A stretch of 6,176 bases of DNA from Caulobacter sp. (lineage in GTDB: Bacteria; Pseudomonadota; Alphaproteobacteria; Caulobacterales; Caulobacteraceae), in contig JACMOF010000122.1 in assembly GCA_014378155.1 (NCBI GenBank), positions 1 through 6,176 on the forward strand. Direction: 5' to 3'. Below, in pieces: positions 1 through 5,466 of this stretch. Positions within the stretch are counted from its first letter, which is position 1, and each line of letters begins with the position of its first letter. The position numbers and the translations under genes are program-made. The notes beneath the pieces were generated by a model that was given only the letters and a program-made list of their open reading frames with translations, ran no database searches and was not told the DNA's origin.

Positions 1-457
1 GCGGCGAGGCGCTGGATGCCACGGTCGCCATCGGGGCGGCGTGTGTGACGGCCCACGGGTACCGAAATCCTCGAACACGTCCAGCAACTAGAAGGCCGAC
101 AGGGCGAGGCCCCCATAATCCAGGCCACTGACCGCCTGGCCGATGCGCACCCCCTGGGCCTTGGGCGAAGTCCCGTGGTGATCGGCGTCGAACACCGACT
201 GCAGGACACGCCAGGCAGCGAAGGCGGCCAGGCCGCAGCCGACGGCGGTAATCAGTACCTATCCCAGGGGCCAGTCCGCCCAAGCGCGCAACACGCCCGT
301 CGCGCCCTCGGCGCTGGGCGCTGGGCGTCCGATCTGTGGCGGCCAGCAACACGATGGCGCCAATGCCCAGATACACCAGGCCCCGCGCGGCAAAGCCAAG
401 GCGCGAGGCGATCTCGATGAGCTTGGGCAGGTCCAGCCGGCGCCGCTTGATGTCTGC
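1..457 (-). pseudogene. DUF1206 membrane protein, decayed and cut by the window edge
   Basis: No intact reading frame exists here, but the minus strand reads as a DUF1206-type protein once two frames are joined. The first frame (about 457 to 324) gives LIEIASRLGFAARGLVYLG followed by a hydrophobic IGAIVLLAA segment, the family's typical opening. The second frame (about 309 to 60) gives GVLRAWADWPLG, then a TAG at 259-261, then VLITAVGCGLAAFAAWRVLQ and the loop SVFDADHHG, then a second TAG at 88-90 before LLDVFEDF. The frame change falls on a perfect 7-bp tandem duplication (GGCGCTG twice, 310-323). Removing one copy rejoins the frames as TPSAEGATGV. No ATG lies in the first frame; an AGGAAA (458-463) precedes an ATC at 449-451 where a start might once have been. 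Beyond position 60 the match fades, so a further frameshift or divergence is likely. DUF1206 proteins are multi-pass membrane proteins of unknown function. The family call comes from memory of its pattern, without a search. A sequencing error could mimic one lesion but hardly three. Confidence 0.72.
310..323. repeat. 7-bp perfect tandem duplication (GGCGCTG x2)
   Basis: GGCGCTG occurs twice back to back (310-316 and 317-323) and is followed by a partial third copy, GGCG. The 7-bp excess shifts the DUF1206 frame by +1 exactly where the two readable frames part, so it looks like the slippage event that broke that gene. Confidence 0.75.
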
Positions 458-645
458 TTTCCTGAACGCGCATGAGGGCGCGGGCGCCGCTAACGGCCAG
501 GTCGAAATGGTGTTCCGGGCATGGAGGCTGGCATGGTTCGAAGCATGGCGTCCTGGCCTCAGATCGCCGCTCTCAAATCCCCTCATCCCGACTTTCGCCG
601 AGATGAGGAGAATGGAGGACGGTTTCGCTGTGAATCGAACCGATT
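458..645. other. Intergenic, no gene seen
   Basis: This stretch separates the mnmA stop from the decayed DUF1206 gene. Short frames on both strands have no recognisable protein features. The only structure seen is the hairpin at 581-608. Confidence 0.5.
581..608 (-). terminator. Possible mnmA terminator hairpin
   Basis: A 7-bp perfect inverted repeat, CCTCATC (581-587) and GATGAGG (602-608), encloses a 14-nt loop and lies about 40 nt past the mnmA stop. On the minus strand it is followed by GGATTTG, which is not a true T-tract, so intrinsic termination would be weak. It could also be a plain palindrome. Confidence 0.35.
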
Positions 646-1860
646 CTATAGCGCGATCTGCGCCCGTTCCGTCGCCACGATGAAGCCGCCGCCCAGCACG
701 CGTTCGGGATCGGCGGGGTCGTAGAGCACGCAGGCCTGGCCGGGGGCGACGCCTTCTTCCAGGACGTCGAACACCAGGCGCGGCTGGCCATCGACCAGGG
801 CCAGATGGCCCGGGACGGGTTCGCGGGTCGAGCGAACGCGGGCCAGCACTGGCGCGCCAGCCGCAGCGGCGGCTTCCAGGCTGTCCTCAGCGCCCAGCCA
901 GTTCGCCTCCTTCAGCGATAGCGCCTGGGTCAGCAGCGCCTCGCGCGGCCCGACGATCACCTGGCGCTTGTCGGCGTCAATCTTCACCACGAACAGCGGG
1001 TCGCCGACCGCGATGTTCAGGCCCCGGCGCTGGCCGATGGTGTAGCGGGTGACGCCCTCGTGGCGGCCCAGCACGCGGCCGTCGATGTGCACCAGGTCAC
1101 CGGGGATCGCGCCGTGCGGCCGGATGCGGTCGATCACCGTGGTGTACTTGCCCTCGGGCACGAAACAGATGTCCTGGCTGTCGGGCTTGTCGGCCACGGT
1201 CAGGCCCAGGGCGGCGGCCACCTGGCGCACCTGGCTCTTGGGCATGCCGCCCAGCGGGAAGCGCAGGAATTCCAGCTGCTCGGCCGTGGTGGCGAACAGG
1301 AAGTAGCTCTGGTCCTTCGAAGGATCGGCCGCACGCCGCAGCTGCGGGCGGTTGCCGCCGCCGGTCATCGTCCGCTGCACATAATGCCCGGTCGCCATGG
1401 CCTCGGCGCCCAGATCCCGCGCGACATCCAGCAGGTCGCGGAACTTGACCGTCTGGTTGCAGCGCACGCAGGGGATCGGCGTCTCGCCGCGCAGATAGGC
1501 GTCGGCGAACTCCTCGATCACCTGTTCCTTGAAGCGGCTCTCGTAGTCGAGAACATAGTGCGGAATGCCGATCCGCTCGGCGGCCATCCGGGCGTCCAGG
1601 ATGTCCTGGCCGGCGCAGCAGGCGCCTTTCTTGGTGATCGCCGCGCCATGGTCATAGAGCTGCAGGGTGACGCCCACCACGTCATAGCCGGCCCGGGCCA
1701 GCAGGGCGGCGGTGACGGTGGAGTCCACGCCCCCCGACATCGCCGCGACGATCCGCGTCCCGACCGGCAGGCCGACGGCCGCGCGCGCCTGCTCGACGGC
1801 GCGGTCGAGGATGGCGGGGTCGGTCTTGGCTGTGTCGAAGGTGGCGATGTCGGCGTCCAT
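646..1860 (-). CDS. mnmA: tRNA-specific 2-thiouridylase MnmA
   Basis: MnmA puts sulfur on C2 of wobble uridine 34 in the tRNAs for Lys, Glu and Gln. It activates the uridine with ATP and takes sulfur from a persulfide relay in the cytoplasm. In the 404-residue reading, the ATP PP-loop SGGVDS is at residues 42-47. The first catalytic cysteine is Cys131 in PCVRCN and the second is Cys232 in DSQDICFV. Other family blocks are ATGHY (156-160), KDQSYFL (182-188) and TIGQRRGL (274-281), followed by a C-terminal beta-barrel ending in GGGFIVATE. All key residues are present, so the enzyme should be active. It is slightly longer than the E. coli protein (about 368) because of an N-terminal extension. 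The start is uncertain: ATG at 1860 or ATG three codons upstream at 1869. Neither has a Shine-Dalgarno sequence, and 1860 is preferred because a candidate promoter places transcription start at that base. The frame stays open far upstream without a stop, through the intergenic repeat and under flgL; that part is a GC-rich shadow. Confidence 0.96.
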   Translation of the reverse strand: MDADIATFDTAKTDPAILDRAVEQARAAVGLPVGTRIVAAMSGGVDSTVTAALLARAGYDVVGVTLQLYDHGAAITKKGACCAGQDILDARMAAERIGIPHYVLDYESRFKEQVIEEFADAYLRGETPIPCVRCNQTVKFRDLLDVARDLGAEAMATGHYVQRTMTGGGNRPQLRRAADPSKDQSYFLFATTAEQLEFLRFPLGGMPKSQVRQVAAALGLTVADKPDSQDICFVPEGKYTTVIDRIRPHGAIPGDLVHIDGRVLGRHEGVTRYTIGQRRGLNIAVGDPLFVVKIDADKRQVIVGPREALLTQALSLKEANWLGAEDSLEAAAAAGAPVLARVRSTREPVPGHLALVDGQPRLVFDVLEEGVAPGQACVLYDPADPERVLGGGFIVATERAQIAL

Positions 1861-1866
1861 CGCGGC

Positions 1867-1891
1867 CATATAGCGGTTTGGGGTGCGTTTT
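1867..1891 (-). promoter_or_regulatory. Candidate housekeeping (sigma-73) promoter of mnmA
   Basis: On the minus strand, GCTATATG (1867-1874) matches 7 of 8 positions of the Caulobacter -10 consensus GCTANAWC. AAAACGC (1885-1891) lies 10 bp upstream and matches 4 of 7 positions of TTGACGS. Transcription would begin near 1860, at the A of the preferred mnmA ATG. The -35 match is weak. Confidence 0.35.
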
Positions 1892-1901
1892 GCGAGGTTG
1901 T

Positions 1902-2003
1902 GTGGGGGAGCGCTGACGCCCCCACCGTCACGATGCGTATTCGCATCGCGCCACCTCCCCCGCTTTGCGCGTGAGGTGGCGCGAAGCGGACGGAGGGGGC
2001 GTC
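1902..2003. repeat. Nested GC-rich inverted repeats (REP-like) between flgL and mnmA
   Basis: Four pairings are visible. An outer 15-bp arm pair with one mismatch joins 1915-1929 and 1989-2003. Inside it, CGATGCG-TATT-CGCATCG (1931-1948) forms a tight hairpin, and TCGCGCCACCTC (1946-1957) pairs perfectly with 1973-1984 across a 15-nt loop. On the left, GTGGGGG (1902-1908) can instead pair with CCCCCAC (1919-1925), competing with the outer stem. The block lies just after the flgL stop and upstream of mnmA, so it could end or stabilise the flgK-flgL transcript. No T-tract follows. It resembles the palindromic intergenic repeats I recall from Caulobacter genomes, but copy number was not tested. 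Confidence 0.65.
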
Positions 2004-2015
2004 CTGCGCCTTTGA

Positions 2016-2939
2016 CTACTTCAGCACGTTCAGCAGCGACGAGCTCTGCAAGGACGCGAACACCTGGGCCGAGGCCTGGACGGCCAGCTTGGCGGATTCC
2101 AGGCGGGTGATGGCCTCGGCCATGTCGACGTCGGTGATGCCGCCGACCATGGTCTTCAAGGTGTCGGCCCGATTGGAAAGGTCGGTCTTGGCGGTGTCGA
2201 AGCGCGCCTGGTTGAGGCCGTTCTTGGCCTGGTCGGTCGTCAGGGTGGTCTTCACCGCGTCGAAGGTCGGCAGCAGGCCGGACAGGAAGGTGGACTGGGC
2301 CTGGGTCAGCTTGCCGGTGAACGGGCCGTTGACGTCGACATAGGCCTGGACCTGCTTGAAGGCGTTGAACACGCCGGTGCCCAGCTTGTCGGCCAACACG
2401 CCGGTGTCGACCGAGGTGGTGTCGTCGATGCGGTTGCTGGTGATGTATTGGTCGTTCTGAAACAGCGAGGCGGTGCTGGCCGCGGCGGTCAGGTCGGGCA
2501 TGCTGGTGGCCGTGGTCGCTTGGGTGTCGGACTTGGCGCCCGAGAACAGGTAGCGGCCGTTGGACTTGGCGTTCAGCCCCTGGATCACATCGCCAAACGC
2601 GCCGCTCAAGGCCTGCATCATGGTTTCGGCGCTGCCGGCGGCGACGGCGTTGGCGATCGAGTCCCGCGCGCTCTGCATGCCGTCCGAGATCTGGCCGATC
2701 GAGGTGTCCTGCATGTCCAGGCGATTGGCGACCTGGGTGGACTGCTCCAGGAAGCCGGCGACCTTGGCTTGGGCCGAGCGCATTGCGGTCAGCACCTCCG
2801 CGTTCTTGGCGTAGCCCTTGAGGTCGGTGGCGTTCTTCTGGCTGGAAACCTGCTCGCCGGCGGTGTTCTGCAGAACCTGCGCGCGCATCAGGTTGCTGGT
2901 CATCACGCCGAAATTGCCGGAGGTGGAGACGCGGGTCAT
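2016..2939 (-). CDS. flgL: Flagellar hook-associated protein 3 (FlgL)
   Basis: FlgL is the second junction protein between hook and filament. It is exported by the flagellar type III system and sits on FlgK, giving flagellin its docking surface. The 307-residue product has the flagellin-like plan. An N-terminal helical segment begins [16 protein letters not shown], and a long coiled-coil helix pair runs over about residues 45-130. [13 protein letters not shown] (127-139) is the usual FlgL/flagellin turn. A short variable domain follows (about 140-240). The C-terminal heptad segment is [20 protein letters not shown] (270-289), ending in SSSLLNVLK. No cysteine is present, as is common in external axial proteins. 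The length fits FlgL (about 300) rather than a Caulobacter flagellin (about 270). It is the promoter-distal gene of an operon with flgK: its ATG lies 9 nt after the flgK stop, which implies coupled translation. Confidence 0.95.
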   Translation of the reverse strand: MTRVSTSGNFGVMTSNLMRAQVLQNTAGEQVSSQKNATDLKGYAKNAEVLTAMRSAQAKVAGFLEQSTQVANRLDMQDTSIGQISDGMQSARDSIANAVAAGSAETMMQALSGAFGDVIQGLNAKSNGRYLFSGAKSDTQATTATSMPDLTAAASTASLFQNDQYITSNRIDDTTSVDTGVLADKLGTGVFNAFKQVQAYVDVNGPFTGKLTQAQSTFLSGLLPTFDAVKTTLTTDQAKNGLNQARFDTAKTDLSNRADTLKTMVGGITDVDMAEAITRLESAKLAVQASAQVFASLQSSSLLNVLK

Positions 2940-2946
2940 GGCTTAA

Positions 2947-2950
2947 CCTC
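2947..2950 (-). promoter_or_regulatory. flgL ribosome binding site overlapping the flgK stop
   Basis: The minus strand reads TGAGGTTAAGCCATG. GAGG shares bases with the flgK TGA and lies 7 nt before the flgL ATG. This fixes the flgL start and suggests that ribosomes finishing flgK reinitiate on flgL. Confidence 0.7.
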
Positions 2951-5063
2951 AAACGATGCCGACAAGGACATCGTACATGTCCTTGGTCGCCTGGATCAGG
3001 CGGGCGGAGGCGTTGAACGCCTGCTGAAAGGTGGTGAGATTGACGAGCTCCTCGTCGAGATTGACGCCCTCCTGCGACTGGCGCTGGGCGTTGACCTCGG
3101 TCTGGACGGACTCGGCGGCTTCCTTGCGGCTGATCGCGGCGGCCGACTTGCGAGCGATCGAGCCGCTGAAATCGGCAGCGTAGGTCAGGACGCTCTTCTT
3201 CGACCCCGCCGCTTCGCCGGCCTGGGCGAAGCTGGCGAGGCTGTCGCCGGCCTTGGCCAGGGCCAGGGCTCCGCGGCCATCGCCGACCGCCAGGGCAGGC
3301 GCGCCGGCCGCCACGGTCAGGTTGAGTTTGGCGAACGGCAGCCTGGACGGGTCGGACTTCATCGCCGGATCGACCTTGTACAGGCCGCCCCGCGTGCTGC
3401 GCTCGCTCAGGCCCACGCCGAACAGCTGGCTGAGCGAAGGACCCGAGACGCCGCGCTGGGTGGTGTCTTCCACGACCGACAGGCTGACGGGCGAGGCGGT
3501 GTTGGAAGTGAAGCTCAGCTCGCCCTTCGCGCCGAGGGCGAAGGCGCCATAGAGGCCAATGCCGTTGTTGCGCGAGTTCAGCGCGTCGATCGTCTCCTGC
3601 ATCGTGCCCGTCCCCGTGGGGATGGTCACCTGCACGTCGCGGATACGGCTGCCGTCGGTGTCGGTCATCCGAAGCGTGATGGTCTGGCCGGGCGCGAAGC
3701 CGCTCTGGTCGCTGGCGACCATGCCTGTCTCGTAGGGCGAGTAGCCGCTGTTGCGGACCACGTCATTGAGGCCAAAGAATTGGCTGAAGCCCTTGCCGGC
3801 CTTGGTCGAAGGGGTGGTGGCGTCGTCGGCGATGGCGATGCCGTTGGTCGAGAGCGTGGTGTTGAGGCTCAGCGACCCATTGGCGAAGGAGGCCGTGGCC
3901 GTGCCGCCCAGGGCGGTATTCAGTTGAGTGGTGAAGTTGGCGTTGGTGAAGGCCGGCCCGGCCGCGCCGTTGACCGTCATCGTCCCGGCGGTGAAATCCA
4001 CATCGACGCGCTGGACGATCGCGCCCGCAGCGTTGGTCACGGCGATGGTGGTCTTGCCGGTGAAGTTCTTGAAGGCGGTGGCCGGATCCAGGCCGGTGTT
4101 CTTGCCGGTCATGGTGGCCGGGGCGGGGACCGAGCTGGAGGCGTTGGAGGCGCGGTTCAATTCCTCGGCCGCCCGGCTGACGAATTCGCCCAGTTGGTCC
4201 GAAAGGTTTGGCAGTTCCTTGTTGCGCAGCTCCAGCAATCCCTGGATCTCGCCGTTGGCGACATACAGCGGCAGGGTCTGTCCACCGCTGTTGGCGGTGG
4301 TCACGGTCAGATAGCCGTTGGCCGGGCCCGATTGATTGTAGGTCACGGTCGCCGGGCCGTTGTCGGCCAGGCTGACGCCTTCAGCCGAGCGGACGATGAC
4401 GCCGCCATTGGCCCGGTCGCTGACCTGCACGTCCATATAGGTTGAGAGCTCGTCGATCAGGCCGCTCTGGATATTCTCCGAGCCGGTGCCGTCGGCGCCG
4501 GCCATCTTGGCGCGGGTGATATCGACGTTGAGGGAGTCGATCTGCTTGAGCAGGTCATTGACCCGATCGACGTCGGCGCCCAGGCGGTTGTCGGTGTCGG
4601 TGATCTGGCCCGACAGCGACGCGGTGATGCGCTTGCTCTCGCTGAGGAAATTGTCGAGCTGGGTCGTGGCGGTGCTGCGCAGCAGGGTCGAGGACGGCTC
4701 GGCGACCGCAGCCGAGAAGGCCGTATAGACGTCGTCGAGCGTCGAGAAGTAGTTGCTGGCGGCGCTGGGGTCGCCAAACAACTTCTGGGCGTTGTCCATG
4801 GCGGTAGCGATGGCGTTGGCCTTGCCGGCGCCGGACGCCCCGTTCAGGCTGGCGGCGGCCATGAACTTGTCGGTGGCGCGCTTGATGGCGTCAACATTGA
4901 CGCCCACGCCCATGCCGTTCGACACCAGGTTCGACTGGGCGATCGTCTTGCGGACATAGCCCGGCGTATTGATGTTGGCGACGTTGTCGGACGTGACGCG
5001 AAGGCCCGTCTGGGCCGCCATCATGCCCGAGGTCGCGATATTGAGGATGGTGTTCAACGACAT
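2949..5063 (-). CDS. flgK: Flagellar hook-associated protein 1 (FlgK)
   Basis: FlgK is the first junction protein laid on the finished hook, exported through the flagellar type III channel. Residues 12-36 carry the rod/hook N-terminal motif, with [12 protein letters not shown], then [12 protein letters not shown]. The C-terminal axial domain (665-704) contains [20 protein letters not shown] and ends in [13 protein letters not shown]. These two helical ends pack together in the axial core. The middle (about 300-620) is Thr/Ala/Asn/Gly-rich and would form the outward-facing domains. At 704 residues it is well over the enteric protein (about 547), with the extra length in the middle. No cysteine is seen. 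The ATG at 5063 is supported by GGAG 8 nt upstream. A long open frame on the opposite strand is a shadow of codon bias. FlgK leads the operon with flgL and diverges from the FliK-like gene, under a sigma-54 promoter and ftr-type sites. Confidence 0.96.
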   Translation of the reverse strand: MSLNTILNIATSGMMAAQTGLRVTSDNVANINTPGYVRKTIAQSNLVSNGMGVGVNVDAIKRATDKFMAAASLNGASGAGKANAIATAMDNAQKLFGDPSAASNYFSTLDDVYTAFSAAVAEPSSTLLRSTATTQLDNFLSESKRITASLSGQITDTDNRLGADVDRVNDLLKQIDSLNVDITRAKMAGADGTGSENIQSGLIDELSTYMDVQVSDRANGGVIVRSAEGVSLADNGPATVTYNQSGPANGYLTVTTANSGGQTLPLYVANGEIQGLLELRNKELPNLSDQLGEFVSRAAEELNRASNASSSVPAPATMTGKNTGLDPATAFKNFTGKTTIAVTNAAGAIVQRVDVDFTAGTMTVNGAAGPAFTNANFTTQLNTALGGTATASFANGSLSLNTTLSTNGIAIADDATTPSTKAGKGFSQFFGLNDVVRNSGYSPYETGMVASDQSGFAPGQTITLRMTDTDGSRIRDVQVTIPTGTGTMQETIDALNSRNNGIGLYGAFALGAKGELSFTSNTASPVSLSVVEDTTQRGVSGPSLSQLFGVGLSERSTRGGLYKVDPAMKSDPSRLPFAKLNLTVAAGAPALAVGDGRGALALAKAGDSLASFAQAGEAAGSKKSVLTYAADFSGSIARKSAAAISRKEAAESVQTEVNAQRQSQEGVNLDEELVNLTTFQQAFNASARLIQATKDMYDVLVGIV

Positions 5064-5066
5064 CGG

Positions 5067-5183
5067 CTATTCTCCAGCCCACTCGGCAAACCACGAACGG
5101 CATGACGCGGCCTTGCCCGGCGAAAACTGCCGGGCGTGGCGGGGGGCGACCCCTTCGATCATGTGCAAGCCATTGAATTTCAT
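5067..5183 (-). CDS. Possible 38-residue leader peptide upstream of flgK
   Basis: A small open frame starts MKFNGLHMIEGVAP and ends FAEWAGE. Purine-rich AGGAACGGAA lies just before its ATG, and its TAG stands one codon (CCG) before the flgK ATG, in the same frame. It would lie wholly inside the flgK leader if transcription starts near 5215. Its stop codon and the flgK ribosome site nearly coincide, so translation of one would affect the other. Against it: the ORF also spans an IHF-like site (5166-5178) and an ftr palindrome (5115-5135), which constrain the DNA for other reasons, and it matches no family I recognise. It may be a chance frame in GC-rich DNA. Confidence 0.35.
   Translation of the reverse strand: MKFNGLHMIEGVAPRHARQFSPGKAASCRSWFAEWAGE
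5072..5075 (-). promoter_or_regulatory. flgK ribosome binding site
   Basis: The minus strand reads GGAGAATAGCCGATG, with GGAG 8 nt before the flgK ATG. It overlaps the last codons of the possible leader ORF. Confidence 0.75.
5082..5098. promoter_or_regulatory. Weak ftr-like half-site
   Basis: CTCGGC followed by AAACCAC repeats the left half of the two clear ftr-like palindromes, 34 bp from the nearest one, but the right half (GAAC) does not match GCCG. It could be a second downstream ftr element of the flgK promoter. The support is thin. Confidence 0.3.
5115..5135. promoter_or_regulatory. ftr-like FlbD-binding palindrome downstream of the flgK promoter
   Basis: GCCCGGC (5115-5121) and GCCGGGC (5129-5135) form a perfect 7-bp inverted repeat around a 7-nt A-rich spacer. 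The same CCCGGC-N7-GCCG pattern occurs at 5296-5312. Its centre would be about 90 bp downstream of the predicted flgK start of transcription, matching the downstream ftr elements reported for the C. crescentus flaN promoter. FlbD binding is inferred. Confidence 0.7.
5166..5178 (-). promoter_or_regulatory. IHF-like site between flgK promoter and ftr
   Basis: The minus strand reads ATTCAATGGCTTG, which fits the IHF consensus WATCAANNNNTTR with one mismatch (second base). It lies between the sigma-54 promoter and the ftr palindrome, where a DNA bend would bring a bound activator to the polymerase. Confidence 0.45.
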
Positions 5184-5226
5184 GGCGTTCCGTTCCTGAC
5201 GCAGCGTGAGCGACACGACCCTATCC

Positions 5227-5242
5227 GCAAGGAGGGCGCCAA
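5227..5242 (-). promoter_or_regulatory. Sigma-54 promoter of flgK-flgL
   Basis: TTGGCGCCCTCCTTGC on the minus strand matches the -24/-12 consensus TTGGCACGNNNNTTGC at all fixed positions but two. The GG and GC dinucleotides are 10 bp apart, as required. Transcription would begin near 5215, giving a leader of about 150 nt before flgK. Confidence 0.7.
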
Positions 5243-5295
5243 CTGCGGGGGCGGCAGGGCGACGCGGCAAGCCACGCCCCTTTCAGCGTGTTTGG

Positions 5296-5312
5296 CCCGG
5301 CAAAAAGCGCCG
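5296..5312. promoter_or_regulatory. ftr-like FlbD-binding site upstream of the FliK-like gene
   Basis: CCCGGC, spacer AAAAAGC, GCCG repeats the layout of the palindrome at 5115-5135. Its centre lies about 108 bp upstream of the predicted start of the rightward transcript, a usual enhancer distance for a sigma-54 activator. It also lies upstream of the flgK promoter and could act on both. Confidence 0.7.
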
Positions 5313-5357
5313 TGGTCGGTCTATCTGAAGTGGTAAACGCTTCATTAAAGCGAGTAA

Positions 5358-5370
5358 AACCAACAGGTTG
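5358..5370 (+). promoter_or_regulatory. IHF-like site between ftr and the rightward promoter
   Basis: AACCAACAGGTTG fits WATCAANNNNTTR with one mismatch (third base). It sits in the most AT-rich part of the intergenic region, between the ftr site and the sigma-54 promoter. Confidence 0.5.
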
Positions 5371-5385
5371 CATGATTTTGGCGAG

Positions 5386-5402
5386 TTGGCCCGACCGTTG
5401 CT
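5386..5402 (+). promoter_or_regulatory. Sigma-54 promoter of the FliK-like operon
   Basis: TTGGCCCGACCGTTGCT matches TTGGCACGNNNNTTGCW at every fixed position but one, with the exact GG-N10-GC spacing. Transcription would begin near 5413, about 54 nt before the chosen ATG. Confidence 0.85.
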
Positions 5403-5466
5403 GTTGGAGAACCGGATCAAGGCGTCCCTTTCGGAACCGCCATTCACCGTGGACTTCATCCGCCGC

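Noticed and set aside
175..683. Plus-strand ORFs at 175-420 and 336-683
   Set aside because: They are Arg/Pro-rich frames opposite the DUF1206 remnant and the mnmA 3' end, with no domain features.
1861..2952. Upstream extension of the mnmA frame to a 768-codon reading
   Set aside because: The extension runs through the intergenic palindromes and antiphase to flgL. Its Arg/Gln/His-rich product is a shadow, and the MnmA family needs none of it.
2448..4445. Long plus-strand open frame (665 codons) opposite flgK/flgL
   Set aside because: It lies antisense to two clear flagellar genes, and its Gly/Ala/Arg/His-rich product has no family features. It is explained by third-position GC bias.
5067..5270. 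Longer 67-codon version of the leader ORF starting at 5270
   Set aside because: Its start lies upstream of the flgK sigma-54 promoter, so the transcript would not include it.
5267..5281. Second leftward -24/-12-like sequence (AGGGGCGTGGCTTGC on the minus strand)
   Set aside because: The GG-N10-GC spacing is right, but the -24 block lacks TGGCA. The match at 5227-5242 is clearly better. A degenerate ftr-like pattern here is also below the quality of the two clear sites.
5329..5466. N-terminal extension of the FliK-like frame upstream of GTG 5449
   Set aside because: The frame is open from 5329 but crosses the IHF-like site and the sigma-54 promoter and has no ATG. The predicted transcript starts near 5413.
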